DNA of 64,000 nucleotides from Neorhizobium galegae bv. orientalis str. HAMBI 540 (GCF_000731315.1 NZ_HG938353.1:2108001-2172000), one strand, 5' to 3'. Shown: positions 20,906-29,809, counted from the first letter of the stretch. A program made the numbers and translations. The notes: generated from the sequence alone by a model not told the origin.

Positions 20906-21784
20906 TCAATCGTGGCGCAGATGGATCGTGACCCAGCCATTACGCCAGATGGTGCGGACGTGGGCGAGACGGACGCCGCTATAGGCGGCCAGCACCTTCC
21001 AGCGCTGTGTAGCCAGAATGCCGGAGAGGATCACCGAACCGCCGGGCGCCAGATGTGCCGCGAGCTGCGGCGCCATCTTCATCAGCGGCCGTGCCAGAAT
21101 GTTGGCGATGATCAGGTCGAACGGTCCTTCCCGACCGAATGCCGGCGAATGGAATCCCGGCGCGGTCTCGAGCCGTATGCCGGTGGCGATGCCGTTTCGG
21201 CGGACATTTTCACGGGCCACCCGAACAGCGACTGGGTCTATGTCGGTCGCGAGCACCGGGATATTGGCCAGCTTGCGCACCGCAATCGCCAGCACGCCGC
21301 TTCCGGTTCCAAGATCGAGCGCGTTGCGGACGGTCCTTGCGCGCATCACCTCCTCGATCACTTCGAGGCAGCCGGCGGTAGTGCCGTGATGGCCGGTGCC
21401 GAAGGCCTGGCCCGCATCGATCTCGATGGCGATATCGTTGACCTTCACCTTGTTGCGGTCGTGCGAGCCGTGGACGATGAACCGCCCTGCCCTCACCGGC
21501 TTCAGCCCTTCCAGCGACTTGGCGATCCAGTCGATATCCGGGATGATCTCCCTTTGGATTTCAAGATCGGGAAAAGCTCGGGCAAGGCCCTCGGCGATAC
21601 GCTCGCGCACCGCCTCCTCGTCATCCGCCAGCATGTAGACGGACGCTTCCCAGATGTCCTTTTTCTCGTCCACCTCGGTGGTGGCGATGGCGAAGTCCTC
21701 CTCGCCGAAAACCTCCGACAGGATATCGAGGATCTCGGCCGCACCTTTTTCGGTGGACGTGACGTAAAGGCGGATTTCGCTCAA
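20906..21784 (-). CDS. prmA: Ribosomal protein L11 methyltransferase PrmA
   Basis: 292 residues. An N-terminal ferredoxin-like substrate domain (residues 1-95) precedes a Rossmann methyltransferase domain with AFGTGHHGTTAGCLE, the SAM loop LDLGTGSGVLAIAV, the acidic ATDIDPVAV and DLIIANILARPL (the NxxxxP motif of PrmA). It trimethylates L11 at several lysines and the N-terminus. The start is a TTG (MSEIRLYV) with only a weak ribosome site; the N-terminal fold supports it. It follows the SCO1 gene on the same strand after 78 bases. Confidence 0.95.
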   Translation of the reverse strand: MSEIRLYVTSTEKGAAEILDILSEVFGEEDFAIATTEVDEKKDIWEASVYMLADDEEAVRERIAEGLARAFPDLEIQREIIPDIDWIAKSLEGLKPVRAGRFIVHGSHDRNKVKVNDIAIEIDAGQAFGTGHHGTTAGCLEVIEEVMRARTVRNALDLGTGSGVLAIAVRKLANIPVLATDIDPVAVRVARENVRRNGIATGIRLETAPGFHSPAFGREGPFDLIIANILARPLMKMAPQLAAHLAPGGSVILSGILATQRWKVLAAYSGVRLAHVRTIWRNGWVTIHLRHD

Positions 21785-21862
21785 GGAAGGGTCTCTCAGC
21801 TGTTCAAAACGGTGGCGGAGAGGATTGCCACAGAAGCCGTGTCGGCTTCAACGTCAAACGTA

Positions 21863-22462
21863 TCAGCCCTTGATGAGTTTTTCGAGCTTCTTGACCGCGA
21901 CGTCGGGATTTTCCCCATAGGCGATGGTGCCGGCGAAGCGTCCGCCATTGTCGAGCAGGAAAACCGAGGCGGTGTGGTCCATCGTGTAGTCGCCGTTCGG
22001 AGCCTTCTCATCGACCGGGACTTTCTTGAAATAGACCTTGAAACCCTTGGCCATCTCCTCGACCTTGGCCGGCGGACCGGAAATCCCCTTCACCCGGTCG
22101 GTGACATTGGACACATATTGACCGAGCAGTTCCGGGCTGTCGCGCTCCGGATCGATGCTGACGAAATAGCCGTTGAGCTTGGTGCCGTCCGGATCGACCT
22201 TGTGCAGCCAGCCGTTCAGCTCGAACAGCGTCGTGGGGCACACTTCCGGGCAATGGGTGAAGCCGAAGAACAGCGCCGTCGGCTTGTCCTGGAAGGCCTT
22301 TTCGGTGATCGGCTGGCCGTTCTGGGCAACGAGCTCGAACGGCACGCCGAACGGACCTTCTGCCAGCTGCTGTTTCGACCCCGTCACTTCCATCGTCAGC
22401 CAGACAAGTACGCCGGCAAGCGCCACGACGGCAACCCAGAGGATGGTGCGAAAGCTTTTCAT
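21863..22462 (-). CDS. SCO1/SenC family copper chaperone
   Basis: 199 residues. One N-terminal TM anchor (residues 6-25, ILWVAVVALAGVLVWLTMEV) is followed by a thioredoxin-like domain. The copper site is CPEVC in FFGFTHCPEVCPTTLFEL plus a distal His in YTMDHTASVFLLD. It delivers copper to, or maintains the thiols of, the CuA centre of cytochrome c oxidase. Located between a 51-residue membrane protein gene (upstream, same strand) and prmA (downstream). Confidence 0.93.
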   Translation of the reverse strand: MKSFRTILWVAVVALAGVLVWLTMEVTGSKQQLAEGPFGVPFELVAQNGQPITEKAFQDKPTALFFGFTHCPEVCPTTLFELNGWLHKVDPDGTKLNGYFVSIDPERDSPELLGQYVSNVTDRVKGISGPPAKVEEMAKGFKVYFKKVPVDEKAPNGDYTMDHTASVFLLDNGGRFAGTIAYGENPDVAVKKLEKLIKG

Positions 22463-22582
22463 CGGTATCTCTTCAGCTCAGACCTAATGACGGATCGATA
22501 GACCCGAGATGGCAGCGAAGCAATTCAAGAAGCCGTTTTCGAAAGATATCGCGCTGATTTGTCTCAACGAAACGGCGGCCGG

Positions 22583-22738
22583 TCAGAAACACCAGGAAAG
22601 GCCGGTTTCGCCAAGCGTCAGCAGGATGGAAGAGCCGAACCGGAGCCAACCGTAAAAGGCGACACCACCGAACCCGAGCAAGAGCAGGCTTACGGCGGCG
22701 ATCAGCGGCAGGCGATAAGTCTCGATTGTACTGTTCAT
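22583..22738 (-). CDS. Small inner-membrane protein, function unknown
   Basis: 51 residues. The sequence is hydrophilic for nine residues (MNSTIETYR), then hydrophobic (about residues 11-30, PLIAAVSLLLLGFGGVAFYG), with a second weaker hydrophobic run at 36-41 and a Cys next to the C-terminus (SWCF). Codon use is GC3-rich, like its neighbours. It ends 120 bases upstream of the SCO1 gene on the same strand, so a link with copper or cytochrome oxidase assembly is possible but unproven. The ribosome site is weak. Too short for usual gene callers. Confidence 0.55.
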   Translation of the reverse strand: MNSTIETYRLPLIAAVSLLLLGFGGVAFYGWLRFGSSILLTLGETGLSWCF

Positions 22739-23012
22739 AACGTTCAATCTACCACCCTTTCCGGCTTTTCAGAAGGTCGCAACCTTCGAACAAGTTTAGG
22801 GTAAGATTAATACCTGTCTGAGATCTTATAAAGGCGAACGTGGTTTACGATTCGTAGCGGCGAATGGGAGTGAGGATGCAACACGCATCGCACTAGGGGC
22901 CGCTATGTCGACCGCGAAAAGACATGATGTCGCCGACACCGGTTCGCCCTCAGTTTCCATCTCTATCTGCAGTCTGCCGGACCTGATCCGGCGTGGGAGG
23001 AATTTCAACAGC

Positions 23013-24977
23013 ATGACGGCAAAACCCCTTCGCAAGACGCTGTCGGTCAATCACCGGCTCTGGACGCTGGCAGGCTCCGCCTTTGTCGGCATCGGCGCGA
23101 TGCTGCTTGTCGGCTGGTACGAAGGCAGACAGCTCGACGAAGCGCTGCAGCGCGCGACCGATATCCAGGAGCACGTGGATACGGTCGACGGCATGCGCAT
23201 TGCCAACCTAGAACTCGTTCTCGCAGCGATGGACACGATCGTCGACCGCGACGACAAACGTGTCGAGCCGAGCCGGCTGAAGGCGATGGCGGACTCTTCC
23301 GACAAGCTGAAAAGCTCTGTCGGTAATCTGAAGAAACTCGCGGCTGAAATCAGCAATCCAGGCCTCGTCTCAAATTTCGAGACGGACCTCGCAGCTCTCT
23401 CGACGGCGATCCAGGTCGATCTCAGAAAAATGGTCGAAACCGGCGCGCCCGAAGAGGCCTATGACAAGATCGACGACGCCATCGACGGTGCCGGCGAACG
23501 GGTTGGCGCAATGCTCGATACGGCTGCCGTCGCGGGCGAGAAACTGGTGCGCAGCCGCGTCCAGGAGGCGAATACGCTTTCCTCGACCTCGCTCTATGTG
23601 CAGCTCGGCTGCGGGTTGATCGCATTGGTCGCCATGGCGTTCCTGCAGAGCATTCACGGCGGCGCGATCCGGCGCGGCATCGACGGCGTTCGCGCCAGCA
23701 TGCAGCGGATCATCGGCGGCGACTACAACACCCCCGTGCCCGGCATAGATCTCGGCGACGAGATTGGCGAAATGGCGCGCGCCACCGACGTCTTCAGACT
23801 TGCAGCCGTCGAACGCCAGACCCTGGAGGTCAATCTTGAAGACGAACGCCGCCAGAACGAAACCCGGCGGCAGACGAGCGAGTCCGAACAGAAGGCCGAA
23901 GCCGAAGCGCTCCACTTCGCAGTCGATTCGCTTGCAAGCGCCCTCAACCGCCTCTCCGAAGGCGATCTTGCGGCCGCCCTCGATCGGCCCTTCCGTGGTG
24001 ATCTCGAGCGCCTGCGCGCCGATTTCAACCGGGTCGTCGAGCGTCTGCGCCACGTCATGACCGAGGTCGCCACCAGCTCGAGTTCCATCGGCGCAAACGC
24101 GAACCAGATGCGCTCCGCTGCCGACGACCTCGCGAAGCGGACCGAGAAGCAGGCGGCCTCGCTCGAGGAAACATCGGCAGCCCTCGAAGAAATCACGGCG
24201 ACCGTACGCAACGCCACCAGCCGCGCCGAGGAAGCGACGCAAATGGTGAGCGATGCCAAGGACTATACCGAAAAGTCCTCCGACGTGGTTCGCGATGCCA
24301 CGGCCGCCATGAGGCGGATCGAGGACGCGACCGCCGAGATCGGCAAGATCATCAACGTCGTCGACGAGATCGCCTTCCAGACCAACCTGCTGGCGCTCAA
24401 TGCCGGCGTCGAGGCGGCCCGCGCGGGCGAAGCCGGCAAGGGCTTTGCCGTCGTCGCACAGGAAGTGCGCGAACTCGCCGGACGCGCTGCCGGCGCGGCC
24501 AAGGATATTAAGGCGCTGGTCACCCGTTCGAACCACGAGGTCAAGACCGGCGTCGATCTGGTGAAGGCGACCGGCGAAGCGCTGACGCGGATCGGCGACG
24601 ACGTGCTGAAAATCAACGATCACGTTCACGCGATCTTCACCTCTGCGCGCGAACAATCGACCGGACTGACGGAAATCAATATCGCGATCGGCCAGATGGA
24701 CCAAGCAACGCAACAGAATGCCGCAATGGTGGAGCAGAGCACCGCTGCCAGCCATTCGCTGGCAAGCGATGCCGAAAACCTCAACCAGCTGATCAGCCAT
24801 TTCCAGATCCGCGGAGGCAATGGCCCGCGCGCCGTCGAGGCTGCGAGCGCTTCCACGCCACCCAAACCATCGCCCGCACTCAACTTGATGAACAAGCTCG
24901 CGGGAGCCTTCAGCAACAGCCCCACCTCCGCCAAGCCGAAGGCCGTGGGATCCTCAGACAAATGGGAAGAGTTCTGA
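23013..24977 (+). CDS. Methyl-accepting chemotaxis protein
   Basis: 654 residues from [14 protein letters not shown], with GGGAGGAATTTC upstream of the ATG; an in-frame ATG at 22905 would add 36 unlikely residues. TM1 is at about 18-35, a helical periplasmic or cytoplasm-proximal sensor region at 36-190 has no recognised ligand domain, TM2 is at about 195-215, then HAMP ([22 protein letters not shown]) and a second HAMP-like segment, and the signalling domain peaks at [20 protein letters not shown] (about 452-475). The C-terminus is SSDKWEEF, matching the WxxF tethering pentapeptide that recruits CheR/CheB. Operon with cheW. Confidence 0.95.
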   Translation: MTAKPLRKTLSVNHRLWTLAGSAFVGIGAMLLVGWYEGRQLDEALQRATDIQEHVDTVDGMRIANLELVLAAMDTIVDRDDKRVEPSRLKAMADSSDKLKSSVGNLKKLAAEISNPGLVSNFETDLAALSTAIQVDLRKMVETGAPEEAYDKIDDAIDGAGERVGAMLDTAAVAGEKLVRSRVQEANTLSSTSLYVQLGCGLIALVAMAFLQSIHGGAIRRGIDGVRASMQRIIGGDYNTPVPGIDLGDEIGEMARATDVFRLAAVERQTLEVNLEDERRQNETRRQTSESEQKAEAEALHFAVDSLASALNRLSEGDLAAALDRPFRGDLERLRADFNRVVERLRHVMTEVATSSSSIGANANQMRSAADDLAKRTEKQAASLEETSAALEEITATVRNATSRAEEATQMVSDAKDYTEKSSDVVRDATAAMRRIEDATAEIGKIINVVDEIAFQTNLLALNAGVEAARAGEAGKGFAVVAQEVRELAGRAAGAAKDIKALVTRSNHEVKTGVDLVKATGEALTRIGDDVLKINDHVHAIFTSAREQSTGLTEINIAIGQMDQATQQNAAMVEQSTAASHSLASDAENLNQLISHFQIRGGNGPRAVEAASASTPPKPSPALNLMNKLAGAFSNSPTSAKPKAVGSSDKWEEF

Positions 24978-24978
24978 C

Positions 24979-25446
24979 ATGAGCAATGCCATCAAACAGT
25001 CCGGCGCCTACCTCGAAATCGTCTCCTTCCATCTCGGAGACCAGGAATTCTGCATCGACATCATGGCGATCCGCGAAATCCGTGGCTGGGCACCGGTGAC
25101 CCCGATGCCGCACACCCCGTCCTACGTGCTCGGCCTCATCAACCTGCGCGGCGCGGTGATCCCGGTCATCGACATGGCCTGCCGCCTCGGCATGAAGATG
25201 ACCGAACCGTCGGAACGTTCCGCGATCATCGTCACCGACATCGCCGGCAAGCTGGTCGGCCTGCTGGTCGAACAGGTCTCCGACATGATGACCATCCGTG
25301 GTGAAGACCTGCAGCCGGCTCCGGAAATCATTCCGGAAGCCCAGCGCGCCTTCTGCCGCGGCATCGTCGCGCTTGAAAAGACGATGGTCTGCTTCCTGAA
25401 CCTGGACACCGTCATCGCCGACGAGCTGGCGCGCGAAGCCGCGTAA
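24979..25446 (+). CDS. cheW: Chemotaxis coupling protein CheW
   Basis: 155 residues, one CheW domain: FHLGDQEFCIDIMAIREIRGW, then YVLGLINLRGAVIPVIDMACRLGM and VGLLVEQVSDMMTI. It bridges the receptor and the CheA kinase. Its ATG begins one base after the receptor's TGA, and the ribosome site lies within the receptor's last codons, so translation is coupled. A strong hairpin follows 40 bases after the stop. No cheA, cheY or flagellar gene is nearby, so this is a satellite chemoreceptor operon. Confidence 0.95.
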   Translation: MSNAIKQSGAYLEIVSFHLGDQEFCIDIMAIREIRGWAPVTPMPHTPSYVLGLINLRGAVIPVIDMACRLGMKMTEPSERSAIIVTDIAGKLVGLLVEQVSDMMTIRGEDLQPAPEIIPEAQRAFCRGIVALEKTMVCFLNLDTVIADELAREAA

Positions 25447-25483
25447 TTTCGCAGGCGCAAAAAAGTCCGAAACTATGTCCGGG

Positions 25484-25513
25484 TCTTCCGTCACACGCAA
25501 ATGTGACGGAAGA
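25484..25513 (+). terminator. Strong hairpin after cheW
   Basis: TCTTCCGTCAC, 8-base loop, GTGACGGAAGA: an eleven-pair perfect stem 38 bases after the cheW stop. No T-run follows (TTAACGC), so it may limit read-through or protect the mRNA 3' end. Confidence 0.5.
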
Positions 25514-25651
25514 TTAACGCATTGTAATCATTGCCTATTTGTAACAATTTTAAACGGAACCGGGGAACCGGGTCCACGTTCTCCCGTCGCTAAACGCCCA
25601 ACCGACGCCTCAAACGCCTCTCGGCTGGTTTACCCAGATAGGAGAACGACC

Positions 25652-25975
25652 ATGAACAAGGCTTTTGCTCTCGCAGTCCTGATGTCCGCAGCCACGATGG
25701 GAACCGCCTATGCCCGCGATATGGGCATGACGGCCAAGCCCGCCGGCGATGTCGCCATCGTCTATACCGATCCCGAAATCGACAATAGCGCCAAACGGCT
25801 CGACGTGCCTGAGAGCATCATCCATCCAAGCCAGGCAATGGTGCAGAAGGCACAGGCCGAGGTGAAGGCCGACCGTGCGCTGCGAGCCGATCTTCTGAAG
25901 CAGAACGTCGAACTCAACAACGTCGTGGCGATCGACACCGCCGCCGATGGCAGCCGGACCGTCTACGTCCGCTGA
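25652..25975 (+). CDS. Small exported protein, first of a tandem paralogous pair
   Basis: 107 residues, unknown function. MNKAFALAVLMSAATMGTAYA is a clear Sec signal peptide (cleavage after AYA). The mature part has an N-terminal segment DVAIVYTDPEIDN, a central helix QAMVQKAQAEVKADRALRADLL and a C-terminal KQNVELNNVVAIDTAADG...VYVR. The last ~45 residues align with the protein coded at 26199-26528 (DV.[IV]VY, D..L...L...NV.L..V..I.TAA.G...VYVR), so the pair arose by duplication. AGGAGAACGACC precedes the ATG. Confidence 0.8.
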   Translation: MNKAFALAVLMSAATMGTAYARDMGMTAKPAGDVAIVYTDPEIDNSAKRLDVPESIIHPSQAMVQKAQAEVKADRALRADLLKQNVELNNVVAIDTAADGSRTVYVR

Positions 25976-25987
25976 TTCGCCGTTGAT

Positions 25988-26025
25988 GAAACGGGGGCCG
26001 GTGTCTTTCCTCCGGACCCCGTTTC
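25988..26025. terminator. Hairpin after the first small exported protein
   Basis: GAAACGGGG ... CCCCGTTTC, nine perfect pairs extended inside by GCCGG/CCGGA, starting 12 bases after the stop codon. A T-rich tail is absent. Confidence 0.55.
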
Positions 26026-26103
26026 GGCGAAAGCCATTCACAATCGCCTCTACGCGGGTGATGGAACCTTAAATCATTGCTGCCTAGAGATGATTTCAGA
26101 AAA

Positions 26104-26123
26104 GCCCGGAACAATCTCCGGGC
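26104..26123 (+). promoter_or_regulatory. First leader hairpin of the second small exported protein
   Basis: GCCCGGA-ACAATC-TCCGGGC, then GTTTCC. Seven GC-rich pairs. It may be a terminator of the upstream gene or part of the next gene's leader. Confidence 0.45.
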
Positions 26124-26146
26124 GTTTCCGGTTCCGTCTATATCTT

Positions 26147-26174
26147 GGTGCCGAAGAGACACGTGTTCGGCACC
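26147..26174 (+). promoter_or_regulatory. Second leader hairpin, just upstream of the ribosome site
   Basis: GGTGCCGAA, ten-base loop GAGACACGTG, TTCGGCACC: nine perfect pairs ending 25 bases before the ATG and about 10 before the AAAGGAAC ribosome site. The position fits a translational control hairpin or an mRNA-stabilising element. Confidence 0.5.
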
Positions 26175-26198
26175 TAAGAACCGAGAAAGGAACATGTT

Positions 26199-26528
26199 AT
26201 GAAGAAGGCTATTGCTCTCGCAACTCTTATATCCGCTTCCTCAATCGGGGGCGTTTACGCCCAGGACCTCGCCCCGACCACGCCGGCCCCCTCCCCGTCG
26301 GACGTCACGGTGGTCTACATCACCGAGGCTACGGATAGCGAATCGTCGAACGACAAGATCCCGCCGACGCTGACGACCCCCAACCCGCAGGCAGCGGAGG
26401 CCGCCCAGGCGCAGATCCAAACTGATTCCAACCTGATGGCGGCTCTCGAAGAGAAGAACGTCCAGTTGCAGCATGTGGCGGGCATCGAAACGGCTGCCAA
26501 TGGCGGCAAGATCGTCTACGTCCGCTAG
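26199..26528 (+). CDS. Small exported protein, second of the tandem pair
   Basis: 109 residues, unknown function. Signal peptide MKKAIALATLISASSIGGVYA. The mature N-terminus is Pro/Ser/Thr-rich (APTTPAPSPSDVTVVYI) and variable, with an acidic stretch TEATDSESSNDK; the C-terminal part QAQIQTDSNLMAALEEKNVQLQHVAGIETAANGGKIVYVR aligns with the first paralogue. AAAGGAAC precedes the ATG. A strong terminator follows 22 bases after the stop. Confidence 0.8.
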   Translation: MKKAIALATLISASSIGGVYAQDLAPTTPAPSPSDVTVVYITEATDSESSNDKIPPTLTTPNPQAAEAAQAQIQTDSNLMAALEEKNVQLQHVAGIETAANGGKIVYVR

Positions 26529-26549
26529 TCGGCCATTCAACGACGGAAG

Positions 26550-26579
26550 AACAGGCTCGCTTTGCGGGCCTGTTTTTTT
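26550..26579 (+). terminator. Rho-independent terminator of the small exported protein gene
   Basis: AACAGGC-TCGCTTTGCGG-GCCTGTT followed by TTTTTT; stem of at least seven pairs with a clear T-run on the plus strand. Confidence 0.85.
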
Positions 26580-26677
26580 GTGCCGCCACGCCTGAATTGA
26601 CTCCCGCCACACCGCATGACTGTATTCGCGGTAAGGATGCACATGGTTTGTATCTTCACGCTTTGGGAGGAGCGCGC

Positions 26678-28336
26678 TTGAGCGACGGAGTTGATGTCAT
26701 CGTGGTGGGCGCGGGGCTTTCGGGCCCCGTTGCCGCGACCGAGCTTGCAGATGCCGGCCGCTCTGTCGTCATCCTCGACCAGGAACCGGAACAGAACCTC
26801 GGCGGCCAGGCCTTCTGGTCGCTCGGCGGGCTGTTCCTAGTCGATTCTCCCGAGCAGCGGCGGATGGGCATCCGCGATTCGCTCGAGCTCGCCTGGCGGG
26901 ACTGGCTCGGCACCGCCGGTTTCGACCGCGAGGAGGACCATTGGCCACGCCTCTGGGCAGAAGCCTATGTGGCGTTTGCCGCCGGCGAAAAACGCGCATG
27001 GCTCAGGCAGATGGGCCACCGCATCTTCCCGGTGGTCGGCTGGGCGGAACGCGGCGGCGGCTCGGCGACTTCGCACGGCAATTCGGTGCCGCGGTTCCAC
27101 ACCACCTGGGGCACCGGCCCCGGCGTCGTCGAACCGTTCGAACGGCGGGCGCGCGAGGCGGAGACGAGCGGAAAGATCCGCTTCCTCTGGCGGCACCGCG
27201 TCGACAATCTGGTGAAAACCGGGAAGGCTGTGACCGGCGTTGCCGGCACAATTCTGAAGGCGAGTACGGCGCTGCGTGGCGAAGAAACCTCCAGGACACC
27301 GGCCGGTGACTTCGAACTCAATGCGCCGATCGTCATCGTCGCTTCGGGCGGCATCGGCGGCAATCAGGATCTCGTACGGCAGATGTGGCCGGAACGGCTT
27401 GGGCGACCGCCGGCCATCATGGTCTCGGGCGTGCCGAAGCACGTGGACGGGCGGATGATCGGCATTGCGCGGTCCGCCGGCGGGCAGGTGATCAACCGCG
27501 ACCGCATGTGGCACTATACGGAGGGCCTGCGGAACTGGAACCCGATCTGGCAAAACCATGGCATCCGCATCCTGCCCGGCCCTTCCTCGCTGTGGTTCGA
27601 CGCGACGGGCAATCGCCTGCCCGCCCCTTTTTATCCCGGCTACGATACGCTCGGCACGCTGCAGCACCTGATGGCGACCGGCTACGACTATAGCTGGTTC
27701 GTGCTGAACCAGAGCATCATCCGCAAGGAATTCGCGCTGTCCGGATCGGAACAGAACCCCGATCTCACCGGTCGCGACTGGAAGTTGACGGCGAAACGAG
27801 CGATCGGCAGGAAGGCGACCGGTCCGGTCGAGGCCTTCAAGGAACACGGCGAGGATTTCGTGATCGCCGAAAACCTTGGCGAACTGGTCGCGGGCATGAA
27901 CCGGCTTGCCGGCAGCAACCTCCTGGACCTTGCCGATATCGAACGTGAAGTCGTTGCCCGCGACGGACAGGTAGCCAATCCCTTTGCCAAGGACGCGCAG
28001 ATCATGGGCATCCACAATGCCCGCCGCTCGCTCGGTGAAAAGCTGGTGCGCACGGCAAGACCGCACCGCATTCTCGATCCGGCGCACGGGCCCCTGATCG
28101 CGGTGAGGCTGAACATCCTGACGCGCAAGACACTCGGGGGAATCGAAACGGACCTCTCGGCCCGCGTGCTCGGTGAGAACGGAGAAGCGATTCCGGGCCT
28201 CTATGCAATCGGCGAAGCCGCCGGCTTCGGCGGTGGCGGCATGCACGGCTATCGGGCGCTGGAAGGCACCTTTCTCGGCGGATGCCTGTTTTCCGGCCGC
28301 AACGCCGGCCGGGCGGCTGCGGCCGCCCTCGCCTAA
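26678..28336 (+). CDS. FAD-dependent dehydrogenase, 3-ketosteroid dehydrogenase / fumarate reductase flavoprotein-like
   Basis: 552 residues from a TTG with GGGAGGAGC upstream (MSDGVDVIVVGAGLSGPVAATELADAG). The dinucleotide-binding motif GxGxxG and ILDQE are at the N-terminus. ASGGIGGNQDLVRQMWPE is typical of the FAD-binding dehydrogenase family related to 3-ketosteroid delta-1-dehydrogenase, and the C-terminus has LYAIGEAAGFGGGGMHGYRALEGTFLGGCLFSGRNAG, which binds FAD. A steroid substrate is not implied; the family is wide. It runs convergently with creA (17 bases apart). Confidence 0.85.
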   Translation: MSDGVDVIVVGAGLSGPVAATELADAGRSVVILDQEPEQNLGGQAFWSLGGLFLVDSPEQRRMGIRDSLELAWRDWLGTAGFDREEDHWPRLWAEAYVAFAAGEKRAWLRQMGHRIFPVVGWAERGGGSATSHGNSVPRFHTTWGTGPGVVEPFERRAREAETSGKIRFLWRHRVDNLVKTGKAVTGVAGTILKASTALRGEETSRTPAGDFELNAPIVIVASGGIGGNQDLVRQMWPERLGRPPAIMVSGVPKHVDGRMIGIARSAGGQVINRDRMWHYTEGLRNWNPIWQNHGIRILPGPSSLWFDATGNRLPAPFYPGYDTLGTLQHLMATGYDYSWFVLNQSIIRKEFALSGSEQNPDLTGRDWKLTAKRAIGRKATGPVEAFKEHGEDFVIAENLGELVAGMNRLAGSNLLDLADIEREVVARDGQVANPFAKDAQIMGIHNARRSLGEKLVRTARPHRILDPAHGPLIAVRLNILTRKTLGGIETDLSARVLGENGEAIPGLYAIGEAAGFGGGGMHGYRALEGTFLGGCLFSGRNAGRAAAAALA

Positions 28337-28353
28337 GCCCGGGCCTGAAAAGA

Positions 28354-28863
28354 TTACGGCTTGGGCTTGCCGTTCTTCCAGGCGACGTTCTGGTTATAGA
28401 GCGGAATGGTCGAGATCGCCATCTTGGCCGACCCGTCCACCACCTGCCGCGAATGAGCGAGATAGATCAGCGTGTCGTTCGCCTTGTCGTAGATACGCTT
28501 GACGAGCAGGTTCTTCCAAATCAGGGAACGGCCCTGCCGGAACACTTCCTCGCCGCCCTTGCCGAGGTCGATCTCGCCAATCTCGATCGGACCGGTCTGG
28601 CGGCAGGCAATCGAATTGTTGGAGGGGTCTTCGAACCAGTTGCCGTTCTTAAGCCGGTCTATGATGCCGCGTTCGAAATAGGTGACGTGGCAGGTTACGC
28701 CCTTTATCTGCGGATCGGCGACCGCCTCGACGATGATGTCATTGCCGGTCCAGTCGACGCCGACTTCGCCGACCACCTGGGCGGAAGCGGGAAGGGCAAG
28801 CACGCCGAGCGAAAAGGCTGTGGCGGATGCAAGGCAGGCAAGGCGGCTCATTGGTTGCGTCAT
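28354..28863 (-). CDS. creA: CreA family protein
   Basis: 169 residues: signal peptide (MSRLACLASATAFSLGVLALPASAQ), then the CreA domain with VGVDWTGNDIIVEAVADPQIKGVTCHVTYFERG, SNNSIACRQTGPI and a C-terminal KRIYDKANDTLIYLAHSRQVVDGSAK. CreA proteins are conserved periplasmic proteins of uncertain role, located next to a carbon-source-responsive regulator in E. coli (family knowledge). Two Met residues lie at the start (MTQPM); the second would also work with the signal peptide. Confidence 0.88.
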   Translation of the reverse strand: MTQPMSRLACLASATAFSLGVLALPASAQVVGEVGVDWTGNDIIVEAVADPQIKGVTCHVTYFERGIIDRLKNGNWFEDPSNNSIACRQTGPIEIGEIDLGKGGEEVFRQGRSLIWKNLLVKRIYDKANDTLIYLAHSRQVVDGSAKMAISTIPLYNQNVAWKNGKPKP

Positions 28864-28943
28864 GGGGACTACAGCTCCGGTAAACGATCCGTGATCTGAG
28901 ATAAGGATTGCCGGGGCGGAAACAAGCGGATGTCCGGGAACTC

Positions 28944-29534
28944 TTATTTGAGCCGGCAGGTGCAGGGGGCGTAACCGCCGGAAAACAGTCGCCCGACCTT
29001 CATGCCGATCATCGCCGGAATGTCACGGACATGCGGCACGGCAAGAGATTTGGCGATCGCGATCGTCGCCCGCGCGCAGACGGCCGCGTCTTCGGCCGCG
29101 TTGTGATGCGCGAAGCGAAGGCCGAGATGCTGGGCAAGGACGTTGAGCTTGTGCGAGCCGAGCTGCGGCCAGACCTTCTGCGACATCTTTACGCTGCAGA
29201 GATAGGAAAGCTCCGGATAGCTCTGCCGATAGGCATCGAGGCAGGCCCGCCAGACGCTGAAATCGAAGGCGGCGTTATGGGCAATCATCGTCGCGCCGCG
29301 AAAATCATCGGCGAACTCGTCCATCACCTCGGGGAACTCGCCGGCATCCTCGACATGCTCCGGCCGGATGCCGTGGATCGCGACGTTGAAGGAGGAAAAC
29401 CGCATGTCCTTCGGGCGGATCAACCGTTCCTCCACCCGCACTACCTCGTCGCCCTCCAGCCAGGCAAGCCCGACCGAACACGCGCTGCCGCGCTGCTCGT
29501 TGGCGGTTTCGAAATCGATGGCGATGGTTTTCAA
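28944..29534 (-). CDS. DnaQ-like 3'-5' exonuclease
   Basis: About 196 residues if the TTG at 29534 (MKTIAIDFETANEQRG) is the start; another TTG at 29591 gives 215. The RNase D/DEDDh motifs are present: Exo I AIDFETAN (Asp-x-Glu), Exo II MIAHNAAFDFSVW (His-x-Ala...Asp) and Exo III HHNAAEDAAVCA (His-xxxx-Asp). This is the DnaQ-like epsilon/oligoribonuclease fold, probably a DNA repair or RNA trimming exonuclease. Neither start has a clear ribosome site. The gene stands alone. Confidence 0.78.
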   Translation of the reverse strand: MKTIAIDFETANEQRGSACSVGLAWLEGDEVVRVEERLIRPKDMRFSSFNVAIHGIRPEHVEDAGEFPEVMDEFADDFRGATMIAHNAAFDFSVWRACLDAYRQSYPELSYLCSVKMSQKVWPQLGSHKLNVLAQHLGLRFAHHNAAEDAAVCARATIAIAKSLAVPHVRDIPAMIGMKVGRLFSGGYAPCTCRLK

Positions 29535-29809
29535 GGGCGAGTTCCGGATGAGCTTCGGCAGACTTCTACAGGTGGGAATTCGATTCGGCAAAGACGGCCA
29601 GCGCTTTCACTCTATTGACGTCTCGGCGCTTGTTTGAGACCTTGGCCACCATGATCCGTTTCGCCGCCCACATGCATCTTACCGTGACCATTCACCCCGC
29701 AGGGTGCGTGGCGGTTTTGGCGCGTTAATCGGTCATCCGTCCACCGACCCTGCCGATGGCAGGGTTCGGTACATCCGCTCTGCCTCGGCGAAAACCAAGG
29801 AGAGCAAGC

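Noticed and set aside
20840..22501. A 553-codon open frame opposite prmA and the SCO1 gene
   Set aside because: Antisense shadow of two supported genes.
25514..25528. TTAA-CGCATTG-TAAT after cheW as a CtrA box
   Set aside because: Two mismatches from the consensus and AT-rich surroundings make a chance match likely.
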